A stretch of DNA of 64,000 nucleotides from Meghimatium bilineatum (taxonomy: Eukaryota > Mollusca > Gastropoda > Stylommatophora > Philomycidae). The notes under the pieces are model-generated. The model was given only the letters and a program-made list of their open reading frames with translations, was not told the DNA's origin and searched no databases. Position numbers and translations under genes: made by a program. The stretch lies in assembly GCA_034231615.1 (NCBI GenBank), contig CM067317.1, forward strand, positions 1,634,501-1,698,500. The letters are read 5' to 3'. Shown piece by piece: positions 12,301-27,300 of the stretch (position 1 is the first letter of the stretch; each line of letters opens with the position of its first letter).

Positions 12301-15300
12301 CCAATACTATTTTTACACTCAGACAAATGGCAGAAAAAAACAACTGAAAATAACAAAGAATTGTATATCGCATTTGTCGACCAAGAAAATGATTTCAACA
12401 AAGTAGGCAGACAATAACTTTGGAAAATATTACAAAATATAGAGTTCCAAAACATCTAATGAACTGGTGTAGAAGTAGTTACACTGGCAGCTAATGTGCA
12501 GTTAGAATGAGTGTAGGGCTTCCAGATAAATTCCACATACACTCTGGAGTGCGACAAGGATGTGTTCTATCTCACTTGTTATTCATCACATATATCGATT
12601 GATCTCCGAAGACAGATGTATTGAGCCATCGCGCAAATAAAATGGCGACACAACGCATTTGCATTCTCTGGACTACATCCTGCTGGAAATCTATTAGGAT
12701 CATGGTCTTACTACAAGAGAGATCCAGCGAGAGTTTGAGAATGAACGCTGAAGAAGAAGAATATATCGATTGCATATGTAAAATTGCCAACACTATTTAG
12801 TCAGTCGTCAGATCATCATCAGTTGGTCTGCCAGTTGGTCTGCTCTTTCATTACCTTGAACATCCACATATCCCGACATGAAAATAAATGTAACTACTTT
12901 CAACCTCGCCTTTCTCAAGGCCTCAATCCACTGTTTGCGAACGAGACCCACTTGTACCTTCTTAATCATACTCATAGAGTCACCCAAGATGCAGACCTGT
13001 GTTATCTTCTGTGTTCCTACCCACTCAAATGCCCTGGACACCACCATAGTCTCCATGGTCATGCTACTCGTAGTCACAGCAAAAACCCCACCCTTTAATT
13101 TTCTGTATTTTGGAATGCAACGGGTGTTCATTATCTGCATCTATTTGAAAGTACGCCCATGCACAGCAATACTGTAATCTGTGCTCTGCCGTTGGACAGT
13201 CGAGTAGGTATCGCATAGCTCTTGTCGATGTGTCTCTTGTGCACCCAAATATGATATGCATTGCTGCATTCTGTATTCTATCCAGTCTTTCTATCTGAGT
13301 TTGGCTAAGAGTCAGAATTGTCAGTGCATATTGCCAGTGTTCATTGCTGCTAAGCCTTTTCCTGCCCATATGATAACGTAGTCAACATGTTCTCTGAAAC
13401 TCATACAACATACCCAGGTATCTCATTGTGCTGGTTCTTTCTAACCTGTTCCCAGCCAATGAAACATGTGGCATGGGTGTCTTTACTATGTTATTGTTCA
13501 AGGAAAACCAAGTCATAAATGCCGTAGAAGAATTTACCACTGTTCCCATATCTCTACACCAGTTCATCAATCTTTCCAGCTCTCCCAGTAGTTCCACGAG
13601 GCACTCTTCTTGATTTCTGCCCTACCTATACACCAGGATGTCATCTGTGTAAGACATTGTTCTGCCAGCACCTGTGATTTGATTGCTAGTGATGTGTACT
13701 ATGTATACATTTAAAAGCACAGGGGATAGAGGTGATCCCTGTGGCGGCAAACCAGGGCTAATAATCATTGGTGCTGATACCCAGTTACCACACTTAAGAA
13801 TTACTTATGTATGCAGCAGGGCTGCACCGACCCACTGCACGACAAAAGGTTTTACTGCAAGATTTAACAGTTGGTCCATCAAGACATCACTAAGAGAACA
13901 ACCTCCTGAGTGAACTTTTGTAGATGATCAAGAAATAATAGAAACAATTCAAGAACAACTACAAAAACATATAAATAAACTGCACACAACATGTAGGCAC
14001 TTTCAGATGAAGATAAACACAGATAAAACTGATGTAATTTCAATCGCAAAAAGAAACACCACTATTCTAATTGATGATCAATAACGTAAACAAGTGAAAG
14101 AATTCACGTATCTTGGAAACATCAATTTTTCGAATGAGAAAAACACCAAAGAAATACAACATATATGCAAACAAAGTATACCAGATCTTGTGGCAGATGT
14201 CTCCTATTTTCAAAAACAAATATGTGAGTATGAATACCAAAATTGTACTATATAAAATGATCATCATACCATCACCATGCTACCAATGTCAAGCATGGAC
14301 ATTAGCAACAGAATCCAAAAGAGAACTTGTTACAACAGAAATGACTTGTCTACGTAAAAATTCTCAGAGTAACAGTAAGAAGAGACAGAATCAGGAACAA
14401 AAACAGCAGAAGACTGACAAACACAATTAGAAGACAAAAGATTATGTGGTTTTTGCATGCTTCCAGACTATCATCAGACAGTGCCCCTCAACAAGCATTA
14501 CTATACAGACACAATGGATACAAAGCCAGGGGCAGACCTTGCAAACGATGGATTACAGAAATGAAAGAGTCAACGGAAACAAACATATATGAAGTACATT
14601 AAAAAAGCCATCTTCAGAGAACTCTTGCAGCCCCTGATGTTGCAAGGCATAAAGTGGTATAAAGTGAAAAGAAAGAAGAGAGTCAAGATTTTTAGGGCAT
14701 TTGATGAGAAAAGCAAAAACCGCTGGAAAGATCAAGGGGAGAGGAGACAGAGGAAGACAAAATGAGAAATTTCTGGATGGGTTGTCATCGTGACTCAAAA
14801 AAGATGTCGCCAGCTGAACTTTTTAACAACACAAGAGAAAGAGTATTTTAGAGAAACATGGTTGCCTACGTCACTCTGCATGATGGTACTTGATTGATTG
14901 ATGATTAATTTTTCATCTCTAAAATAAAGGAGCTAGGCTTGAAATATGGCATCATCAGAAATAGCCATAATTGCACTGTGGACTTTGACGCATGTTTGTC
15001 AACTAAACATAGAACCAAAACTGTCAATCATTGTAGATATACTCAACCAGAGATTAAAGCAACTATAATTGTGTCCTGTGTGCAGTGATGATGATCAGAC
15101 AACTGATTGACCAACTAACTAACTGATCAATTGACTTACTGACGAACTAACTACCTAACCATCTGGATGACCGACTAACTGACCAATTGATTGATTGATT
15201 GGAGTGTGTTCATATCATAAATTTGCATATGTATGAACCAGTTATAGAACAGGTTGCTGTTATTGAATTTAATTTTTCCTATGATAATTTTGAATAGTTT

Positions 15301-18300
15301 CATAAGAGATTGTATAAATCATATAAATTTATGATAGTCTGGTATGTTCAGTCTTCTAGAAATATTTGCACCTAACATAAGAGATTTGACAAATCATATA
15401 AATTTATGATAGTCTGGTATGTTCAGTCTTCTAGAAATATTTGCACCTAACATAAGAGATTTGACAAATCATATAAATTTATGATGGTTGGGTATGATAA
15501 ATCTTCTAGAAATATTTTCATCTAAGAGATTTTACAAATCATATAAATTTATAATGGTCGGGTATGTTCAGTCTTCTTGAAATATGTGGTTCTTGAAAAA
15601 AAAATCAAGTATTTTGGCCACATTATAAGAATGCATCATGACAAGTTGCCCGTACAGGCTAAATTAGATCAGGGTACAAAGCCAGAGGAAGACCATGACA
15701 AAGATGGATAGAAAATGTCAGGGGCCTCCTGAACACACATGGTCATAGCACAGCCAAGGCGACACATCTGGCCTTGGAGCAAAAGCTTGAGCTCCAATCC
15801 CCCCTACACTTAATGGCAAGAATGGATAATAAACCAACTGGAGAAAGACAAAAAAAGACTAACTGAAAATAGAAGAGTTGGCAACAAGCCCCATACCTCC
15901 ACCAGCACCATAGTTTTAACAAAGTTCATTAACATCTGCCATCTGCTGTTTCTCTTTTCCTCCAGCTAAACATGGAAGGGGCTCGTCAGTGGAGCAAATT
16001 GGAAAAGCTTCATTTATCCTGCAACAAGATCTCAGAGGTAAGATCTGCATGTGTTCTGTAACTATAGGCTATTGTTCAACATATCTCACAGAATTGTGTA
16101 CATGTGTGCAATACATACATATGTCACAGAATTGTGTACATGTGTGCAATACATACATATGTCACCATACATAGCTGACAATTTACCAAGTTCATTTTAA
16201 CTCATCCTGCCCGTAAAAACTATATATTGTGGCAAAGAGACACCCCCCCCCATTCCAGATATATCCTTGATTATTCATTCTTGAAGATATGCCATCTAAA
16301 TTTGCTTCATTTGAATCATAAATGACGAGTATTAACTTATTTAGCTGTTTATTGGCAATATGGCCATGTGTGCATGTGGACAGCAGCACAGAGTGCCAAA
16401 CATATACTTCAAGAGTGTTCTGAGCATGAAACGCTGAGGCAGACATATTGGCCAGAGGAAACAACACAGGAATCAAAGCTCTATGGGACCCAGTATGAAC
16501 TACAAAAGACAGTTGAGTTTTATTAAGGAGACAGAATTACAGATATAGATATAGTTAGTTAGTTAGTTAGTCGTCGGATCATCATCACTGCAAACTGGAG
16601 ACATCCATAGTTGCTCCGATCTCTCCTTGAGTGTATCCGCCATCACACTTTTGCTGACAGTACCGGTCCTATGCTGGTTGACCATCATTCTTCTGCGCCC
16701 TCCAAAATGTTCACCTCTAGCAACACCGCATCTCAATCCCTGATCTTTAATCCTAGCCATTGAAAAGGAATCATCATCCACATTAGTCTCACTCTCGCGT
16801 GTTATATCTTAAGGAGTTCAAAACGTCAGCGCGATCCATTGCCCCATCGCCCTTTGCCACAATCGCACACGATGCCAGTTGATGCCTATTGAAAGATATA
16901 GATATGTTTCAAGTGAACGAAAGAAGAAGAATTTAGCTGTTTAACATTTAGAAATCTGGCTAGAAAGCTAGCAAAAGGCAACCATCATGGTAATGTGTGA
17001 TTACATGTACATGTGTGACATATTTATTTTAAATTAAAATTCGAGCACCGTTGATTCAGCTAATGGAAATAAATAATTGAATACTGAACTAATGGGGAAA
17101 GATTGGTTGGTGTATGTGTGATATGTGAGAAGGTGGTAAAGATTAAAAAATTGAGGGAAAATTTAAAAAAAAAACAAATACTTTACCAATACTTGTGTGG
17201 CATCCCTGTTAAAATTCTTCTATATATATCTAGGCATATTGTATTTATATTGTTGTTTCATAACCAAACTAACATGCACATAATATCATCTGTGACAACA
17301 AATACAATATGTAAATGTCACCTTGTGGATCCATTTTTCTTTAGACCTAAGGGGTCTAATGTTCTTAGTCCATGACGTCAATATCATAGGCTATATCCAG
17401 CCTATAGGCCTACTTGTCCTGTGTAATTTCATAATGACACTAATGTGTAATAATACCAGTATTGGAACACATCAAAAGACAATAGATCATGTGGTTTTCA
17501 CGTGCTTCAAGACTACCAGCAGATAGCATGCCACAAATGGCCATGACACATATACATCATGGCTATAAAGCCAGAGGCAGACCAGGTAAAAGATGGATCA
17601 CAGAAATAAAAAAAAGCCACAGGAACAAGCTTACAAATAGCACACAAGAAGGCCATCTCCATAGAACTCTTTCACCCCTGACACCACAAGACAAACAAGG
17701 GCCACAGTGTATAGATAGATAGATAGAATAATGTGTTACTCATATATACTTTGAAAAGAAACATAATTTTAAAGAATTCCTCATCATCAGAATCACAATC
17801 CGTAATGGTTTCACAGAATATTACATCCATTTCACTCCGATTCATGATCAGAGTTGCCAATTGGAACAGATGACTAGAAATTAAAACAGCAAGACTGATA
17901 TATTCTTCCCTCTTCCAAAATGAAGGAAAAAGGAAGTAAAATATTATTGCTAGCCAGGCGTCTATGATTCCAGTCACGTGAACCTTAAACATCATGTGGT
18001 TCCATTGCTAGCCAGGCGTCTATGATTCCAGTCACGTGAACCTTAAACATCATGTGGTTCCATTGCTAGCCAGGCATCTATGATTCCAGTCACGTGAACC
18101 TTAAACATCATGTGGTTCCATTGCTAGCCAGGCATCTATGATTCCAGTCACGTGAACCTTAAACATCATGTGGTTCCATTGCTAGCCAGGCGTCTATGAT
18201 TCCAGTCACGTGAACCTTAAACATCATGTGGTTCCATTGCTAGCCAGGCGTCTATGATTCCAGTCACGTGAACCTTAAACATCATGTGGTTCCATTGCTA

Positions 18301-21300
18301 GCCAGGCATCTATGATTCCAGTCACGTGAACCTTAAACATCATGTGGTTCCATTGCTAGCCAGGCGTCTATGATTCCAGTCACGTGAACCTTAAACATCA
18401 TGTGGTTCCATTGCTAGCCAGGCATCTATGATTCCAGTCACGTGAACCTTAAACATCATGTGGTTCCATTGCTAGCCAGGCATCTATGATTCCAGTCACG
18501 TGAACCTTAAACATCATGTGGTTCCATTGCTAGCCAGGCGTCTATGATTCCAGTCACATGAACCTTAAACATCATGTGGTTCCATTGCTAGCCAGGCATC
18601 TATGATTCCAGTCACGTGAACCTTAAACATCATGTGGTTCCATTGCTAGCCAGGCGTCTATGATTCCAGTCACGTGAACCTTAAACATCATGTGGTTCCA
18701 TTGCTAGCCAGGCGTCTATGATTCCAGTCACGTGAACCTTAAACATCATGTGGTTCCATTGCTAGCCAGGCGTCTATGATTCCAGTCACGTGAACCTTAA
18801 ACATCATGTGGTTCCATTGCTAGCCAGGCGTCTATGATTCCAGTCACGTGAACCTTAAACATCATGTGGTTCCATTGCTAGCCAGGCGTCTATGATTCCA
18901 GTCATGTGAACCTTAAACATCATGTGGTTCCATTGCTAGCCAGGCGTCTATGATTCCAGTCACGTGAACCTTAAACATCATGTGGTTCCATTGCTAGCCA
19001 GGCGTCTATGATTCCAGTCACGTGAACCTTAAACATCATGTGGTTCCATTGCTAGCCAGGCGTCTATGATTCCAGTCACGTGAACCTTCAACATCATGTG
19101 GTTCCTCGTAGCTAAATGAGTGCACAGCAGCGGGTCACACAAGTCCCCTGCGACTGTTTACGGATAGAAAACCATTGATGACATGCTTCTCCATTGGTGT
19201 ATTAAAGGTTCAAGACCTCACTTAAAGCCTTTGCCATAAACCATGTTACATGGGCAGAAACTATCCGAATCAGAGCTACATATGGCTCTACAGTTCAAAT
19301 AGGGGCAGCGTCTTGTGAAAGGAGAAATGCAGCAACTCAACAGTAAAGACTAGCTAGAAAGTCACAGATCTATTAAACAACATCTACAGGTAGCATCCCA
19401 TGCCAGAATTATTCAAGGACCTTTGCAGCCAGGACTTTCATAGCTGAATTTCATAAAGTTGATGTCACAAATAGTGATCTTTTCTTGGAATAGTCAAAGA
19501 ACAATAGTGCATATGCTAAAGGAGAGATAGAAGCAGCTGTAGACATATCTTGTGTGCAGTTATGATGTTCTGATTAATGGTACTAACTGACTTGCTAACA
19601 TGTCTTGTATACAATCAATCTTGTCTAGATACCTAGAGATATTGGTCAGCTGTCTTCTCTACAGTCATTCGACTTGAGCCACAACAGACAACTAACAACA
19701 TTGCCCGATGAGCTCGGCAGATGTTCACGTCTGTGGGAGGTAAAATGTTCTACCCATGTGATTTCAGTACTCCTTTCTTGTTAGATCACAATTAATGTTA
19801 TCCTGCATGAAATCTCCAAGGTTTGTTGTTTGTTAGTTAGCATTCATTCATAGTTTGTTTGTTAGCATTCATAATTTGTTAGCATTCGTTCATAGTTTGT
19901 TTGTTAGCATTCATTCATAGTTTGTTTGTTAGCATTCATAATTTGTTAGCATTCATTCATTCATTGTTTGTTAGCATTCATAATTTGTTAGCATTAATTC
20001 ATAGTTTGTTTGTTAGCATTCATAATTTGTTAGCATTCATTCATAGTTTGTTTGTTAGCATTCATAGTTTGTTTGTTAGCATTCATTCATAGTTTGTTTG
20101 TTAGCATTCATAATTTGTTAGCATTCATTCATTCATTGTTTGTTAGCATTCATAATTTGTTAGCATTAATTCATAGTTTGTTTGTTAGCATTCATAATTT
20201 GTTAGCATTCATTCATAGTTTGTTTGTTAGCATTCATAGTTTGTTTGTTAGCATTCATTCATAGTTTGTTTGTTAGCATTCATAATTTTTTAGCATTCAT
20301 TCATAGTTTGTTTGTTAGCGTTCATAGTTTGTTTAACATTCATTCATAACTTGTTTGTTATCATTCATAATTTGTTTGTTAGCATTCATTCATAGTTTGT
20401 TTGTTAGCATTCATTCATAAATTCCAGCTATAACTCTTTTGTAGCATAATGATGGTCATACTAGATTTACAGCGGGATATAGTCTAGTACACTGGAGATG
20501 CATTGTGTTGCTGTTTTATTTGTAATAGTCTCACAAATCTGGCTTTGTTGGTACACCTCAATTGAGATATATTTACGACAATCGATAAGTGAGACTGCTG
20601 CAAAACTGTATAACCATAATACTTAAATAAAACACATGGTTGATTGGATTTACAATTAATGCACGGACTTTCATCTTAGTATAATATTTTATAATAATAT
20701 TTTAGCATAATATGTGCACATGGCCGTGTTGCCAATCTTGAACTTTGTGTACATGTGACTACGGAGTCGGTTATGTCCCGTTCTAAAGATTAGAATTACA
20801 ACTTGTTCTGATCTATTCATAATGTGATAGTCATCTTGTGTTGGTGTTTATGGCTTTCTTATTGAATTGATCATCTGTTTTTTCTGATGGTAGGTGATTG
20901 GTACATCTGGTTGGTCTTCGGCAGCACCTTCCTTAGTCAGTTGGTCTGCCTTTTGCTTTTCTACACAATGGGAGCACCTTCCATTATCAATTTATCCATT
21001 CTGTTATGTCTCCCCGTATCAGATGTTTCTATTATAATGTTGTTTCTGATGACACTATCATCAATGTAGACTAATCTTAACACATCTTTAGTTCATCTTT
21101 TCACTGCCCCATAGTATTCTCAAAATGTCAACTCATACGTATCCAATGTATGAATGCTCATATAATTTCACTAAAAATACCCTCATCTGTGGTTGTAAGA
21201 GTACTTGTGTTCACATGTGCTTTCGCATCCAAGAATGACTTTTCCAACTTTCACTTATCCATCCATGACTTACCAAACCCTGACTAATCCATCCATGATT

Positions 21301-24300
21301 TTTCCATCATTGACTTATCCATCCATGATTTTTCCATAATTGACTTATCCATCCATGACTTGCCCATCTATGACTTATCCATCAGTAACTTGTCCATCCA
21401 TTACTTTCCCATCTATGATGTATCCATCCATGATTTGCCCATCCATGACTTCCACATCCATGACTTTCCCATCTATGACTTATCCATCCATGACTTGCCC
21501 ATCCATGACTTGCCAATTCATGATTTCTCTATCCATGACTTGCCCATCCATGACCTGCCAATTCATGATTTCTCTATCCATAACTTTTCTCTCTTTAGTC
21601 TACTATCTGTGACAAGTTGTATATATCAATATACAGTGGTTGTTCTTTATCAGTGCTGAGTTGGAGATAGGCTTTTGTTCTGCACAACTGTGTTGTGTGT
21701 TTCATAGTTGAACAGTCAAGTAGGAATCACATTCCTCACACAGACATGCATAGCTGTCAACCAGTTGAGACTAAAAACCATACAAAATGTTCTGAAAAAC
21801 CATAATTGAGCATGAAAATATGTACACAATGTCGAGGGGAGGTCCACACAATAAAAAAGAGGGGGATGTGAACATCCCCCTCCTATCTACGGCCTTGTCA
21901 TTGGGCATAATAAGCAATTTGTTATTTGTAAAACCCTATTATTACATTTTTGTGGGATGCATATTTATCCATATTTGTTTGTGGAAGTTTAGTTGTTTGT
22001 GCAGGTTTACCCCTTACATGTTGCTAAGTGTAAATTACACTATTTACATTGATTTCCCCCCCCCCCCATCCCATTTACAAAAAAGGGTTTGAATGACAGC
22101 ACCAAGCATAAACTCCTTTAGCAGATGTTTTTGTTACACACTGCCAAAAATACACAAATCTGATTTAGGCCCTAATATTAAAAAAATAGTTTATATATCC
22201 TATTTAGGACGTAGCCATCAACCCAGCCTTTTTTTTAATGTAGTGATCTACAAGGAATATAGGCCCGATTCTTTTCAAAGAATATGGACTGGATATAAAT
22301 ATAAAAAACCATGATGATGATGATGATGATGTTCCTCCTTCGCAAGCGAAGATGAGCTTGGCATGAAAAACATTAAATGCGATGAAAAATTAAAAAAAAT
22401 ATAATAATTAAAATTGGTAATTAACTAATTTGGTTTGTGAGTTCGTAGATGCCAGATCAGTCCGATTAATGCACGCTAAGTTCTATTGCAGTGCATGCAG
22501 GAGTGCTGAAGGTTCGGGGTAGGAGAATTTACGGATTTGTCCTTCCACTTCTTGCGCTTGTGGATTGCCCGCAGTGTTCTTTCTTTTTCAAATTTCGTGA
22601 TGCCAGCAGTGATCTGGGTGTGCCAGGCTGAGCGATCAAGTGCTGTAGTTTCCCAGGAGCTAGGATCGATGCTGCAGTTCTTGAGAGAGCTTTTTAGGTG
22701 ATCCTTGAAGCGCTTTTTCTGCCCTCCACTTGAACATTTACCTTCGCACAACTCCCCATAGAATAATCTCTTTGGAAGGCGCTTGTCTGGCATACGGACG
22801 ATGTGGCCAGTCCAGCGGAGTTGGGACCTAGTCAGAATTGCATGGATGCTTTGCATACGGGACTTCTGAAGAATTTCCGTATCTGACACACGATCCTGCC
22901 AACGTACTCCCATGAGGTTTCATAGGCACCGAAGATGAAAAGAGTTAAGCTGTCGAGCGTGTCTCGCATAGACAGTCCAGGATGACGCAGCATAAAGCAG
23001 TGTTGGTAGAACCACTGCACGGTACACGTCCAACTTAGTTGTCAGACTGAGACCACGCCTGATCCAGATGTTGGCACGAAGGCTCCCGAATGCTGCACTG
23101 GTACGAACAATACGCAGGGCAACATCCTCATCAATTGTCGCAGTTTCTGATAGTGTGCTGCCGAGATATACAAACTTATTGGCAGTATTAAGTTTTTGTC
23201 CCTTTACTGTGATCACTGGCTCTGTGTAGGGGACACCTGGCGCTGGTTGATACATTACTAAAGTCTTCACAGTGCTGATGGTGAGACCGAACGCATCACA
23301 GGCTAAAGAAAAGAGGTCCATGAAAAAAATGACAAAAAGAACCATGATAATCAGCAAAGACACAGAAATACAAGAGCTAAATATAAAGATACACGGAGAG
23401 AAACTACAACAAGTAAAACATTATCAATATCTTGGACACATAGCCACAAATGATGGCAGATGTGAAACAGAAGTTAAAAGAAGAATAGGAATGGCTAAAA
23501 GTACCTTCAATGACATGAGGAAAATAGTAACATCTAAACAAATTAAAGAGGTAGGAAGAGATACAAGTGGGAGAGTAACATCACAAGATGGACAGGTTAC
23601 AGTCTATCAGAGTGCATCACCAAAACAAGAGGCAGGGAATGTTGCAGCCGACTTTGATGTGGAGGCAGCACTTGCACTTGATAATGATTATTATTTTCTA
23701 GGAAATTATAAGTACGTTCAATAGTTTGCCTGTGTTTTTTGTATGGCAGCCTGGGATCGAACTCGGTACCTCAGCCATCAGACACAATCTGTACCATGCT
23801 ATCACAGAGCCAGACCTAATATTATTACCTAAGGATATCTTCTTCTTCTTCTGCGTTCGTTCTCAAATTTCTGCAGATTAGCAGGATGTAGTCTGGAGAA
23901 CGGAATGCGTTGTGTCATGGTTAACAGCATTGCTGTGATATCTGCACCTTTCAGCTTGACACATCCGACTTCAGCATGGCTTTGGGTCACATTGACCCTA
24001 TATGGGATGGGACAGCCAACTCCATCCCATAACCTCCTTAGTCGCGAATATGTGACAGAACAAACACATGACACAATCAATGATGTAGGCCTATACATAT
24101 ATATATATATATACTATTGTATTTGTCGTTCTGTATCTTCCAGCAGTAGATTTACAATTTTATACCATACAAATTATCATAAAAGTATTATACACAGATA
24201 AATCTAAAGATCAGATTTAGGCCACCATAAACAAATAACATATTCTATTATTTAACTTTAGGCCTACCAACACTACCTAGGTCTAGAGGCAAACAAAAAC

Positions 24301-27300
24301 CTACAATATAAATTAAACGATGTATATAGGCCTAGATACTAAATACATGTGTACTGTAGATACACTGTCAATGCACGCGGACAAAAATTCCTTAAGTTCG
24401 GTATAAAGACAACATCCCCAGCACAGAGAATAATTAAAGTACCTGGTAGTGTGTTAAAAGCATTGTTTCCAACACTACACCCCGAGACCTACATCAGATG
24501 TTAAAACCTGCATTCGCCACTGTTGTGAGAAATATTAAATAAAAACAGCGCAAATCAATGTTGCCACTAAAATATATGCAAAAAAATCAGTGTCGCCACT
24601 AAATTTAGTAAAAACCCCAAAATGTACCGAGAACAGAAATTTGTGTAAAAACCTGTAAATGCCGATGTACGCGCATACAGCCGTAAATCTTTGGAAAAAC
24701 CGTACAAAATATGGTTATTTATGGGAATTTAACATCTATGGACATGTTTCTTGTGTACATACAGATGATATTGTATCATTCTGTATCTTATTCAATCCTT
24801 CAATCTGCATCTGGCTGAGATAACTGTCAGCGCATTATTGAATCAAACAATCACTGGTAAATGAGGAATAGTAACCTCTGCTCACTCTGACCGACCAGCA
24901 GCCATTGATTTAACTAGCAATGTTTAGTTAGACAATGTTTATCTACAGGTAGTCTATATCTTACTGTATTACAGTATTCTTTGACTGTTTTATTGACAGG
25001 TAGTGTCTGTTTTGTCTACATGTAGTCTGTGATTATCTGCAGGTAGCTTCAGACTAGATAGCTGTGCTTGTTTATCTGTAAGTAATCAATTTCTGGGATC
25101 TAAGTTTTGCTCTATTCTTGTAACAGATGCCTCTGGATGGGCTGTCATTAGACCTGGATATTGGACTGACCAGAGGACGAGTCAAGGATCTGACCATTTA
25201 TCTTCATAATAGACTCAAGAAGGTATTTATCTGTAACAACATATGCTTCTGCTTAGTACTGTCTAGCTCACACACAAATCAACTAGCTCACACACATATC
25301 AACTAGCTCACACACATATGTGCTGCCTAGTCCAAACATGTACCGACTAGTCCACTCGTGTACTGTCTAATCTACAAATGCACTTTCTAGCCTACACATA
25401 ATGTCTAGTCCATACATTAAGTCTAGTCCACATGTAATTTCTAGTCCACACATAATGTCTAGTCCACACATAATGTCTAGTCCACACATAAAGTCTAGTC
25501 CACACATAAAGTCTAGTCCACACATAAAGTCTAGTCCACGCATAAAGTCTAGTCCACACATAAAGTCTAGTCCACACATAAAGTCTAGTCCACACATAAA
25601 GTCTAGTCCACACATAAAGTCTAGTCCACACATAATGTCTAGTCCACACATAATGTCTAGTCCACACATAAAGTCTAGTCCACACATAAAGTCTAGTCCA
25701 CACATAAAGTCTAGTCCACACATAAAGTCTAGTCCACACATAAAGTCTAGTCCACACATAAAGTCTAGTCCACACATAATGTCTAGTCCATGCATAATGT
25801 ATAGTCCACGCATAATGTATAGTCCACACATAAAGTCTAGTCCACACATAAAGTCTAGTCCAAAATAATGTCTAGTCCACACATAATGTCTAGTCCACAC
25901 ATAATGTCTAGTCCACACATAATGTATAGTCCACACATAATGTATAGTCCACACAAAATGTCTAGTCCACACATAATGTCTGTCTAGTCCACACATAATG
26001 TCTAGTCCGCACATAATGTCTGTCTAGTCCACACATAATGTCTGTCTAGTCCACACATAAAGTCTAGTCCACACAAAATGTCTAGTCCACACAAAATGTC
26101 TAGTCCACACATAATGTCTGTCTAGTCCACACATAATGTCTGTCTAGTCCACACATAATGTCTGTCTAGTCCACACATAAAGTCTAGTCCACACATAATG
26201 TCTAGTCCACACATAATGTCTGTCTAGTCCACACATAAAGTCTAGTCCACACAAAATGTCTAGTCCACACATAATGTCTAGTCCACACATAATGTCTGTC
26301 TAGTCCACACATAATGTCTGTCTAGTCCACACATAATGTCTGTCTAGTCCACACATAATGTCTGTCTAGTCCACACATAATGTCTGTCTAGTCCACACAT
26401 AAAGTCTAGTCCACACATAATGTCTGTCTAGTCCACACATAATGTCTGTCTAGTCCACACATAATGTCTAGTCCACACATAATGTCTGTCTAGTCCACAC
26501 ATAAAGTCTAGTCCACACAAAATGTCTAGTCCACACATAATGTCTAGTCCACACATAATGTCTGTCTAGTCCACACATAATGTCTGTCTAGTCCACACAT
26601 AATGTCTAGTCCACACATAATGTCTGTCTAGTCCACACATAATGTCTGTCTAGTCCACACATAATGTCTGTCTAGTCCACACATAAAGTCTAGTCCACAC
26701 ATAATGTCTGTCTAGTCCACACATAATGTCTGTCTAGTCCACACATAATGTCTGTCTAGTCCACACATAATGTCTGTCTAGTCCACACATAAAGTCTAGT
26801 CCACACAAAATGTCTAGTCCACACATAATGTCTAGTCCACACATAATGTCTGTCTAGTCCACACATAATGTCTGTCTAGTCCACACATAATGTCTAGTCC
26901 ACACATAATGTCTGTCTAGTCCACACATAATGTCTGTCTAGTCCACACATAATGTCTGTCTAGTCCACACATAAAGTCTAGTCCACACATAATGTCTGTC
27001 TAGTCCACACATAATGTCTGTCTAGTCCACACATAATGTCTGTCTAGTCCACACATAATGTCTAGTCCACACATAATGTCTGTCTAGTCCACACATAATG
27101 TCTGTCTAGTCCACACATAATGTCTGTCTAGTCCACACATAATGTCTGTCTAGTCCACACATAATGTCTGTCTAGTCCACACATAATGTCTGTCTAGTCC
27201 ACACATAATGTCTGTCTAGTCCACACAAAATGTCTAGTCCACACATAATGTCTGTCTAGTCCACACATAATGTCTAGTCCACACATAATGTCTGTCTAGT

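Larger units (their letters stand above)
11950..14665 (+). mobile_element. LINE with RT domain, interrupted by nested insertions
   Basis: Reads [19 protein letters not shown] (RT motif 1-2), then [13 protein letters not shown], a QIGF-like block near 12270, [14 protein letters not shown] near 12545, and after the interruption [12 protein letters not shown] (catalytic FADD-type motif, A to V) at 13917. The tail runs to 14660. Many stops. Two insertions split it: 12602-12760 and about 12792-13897. The minus-strand copies at 42960-43085, 43735-44790 and 54262-54900 belong to the same family. Confidence 0.8.

Noticed and set aside
12602..12760. Part of a host transcript or tRNA gene
   Set aside because: Target duplication and GAA tail show a retroposed element, and no tRNA fold could be drawn with confidence.
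23272..23724. A 150-codon host gene
   Set aside because: The frame joins antisense LINE sequence with a sense RT fragment; only the last 55 codons are unexplained, and nothing links them to a known family.
25367..26014. 215-codon minus-strand frame of MCGLDF-type repeats and overlapping frames
   Set aside because: It is the 18-bp satellite read in a frame without stops, in an intron on the opposite strand; codons follow the DNA unit.
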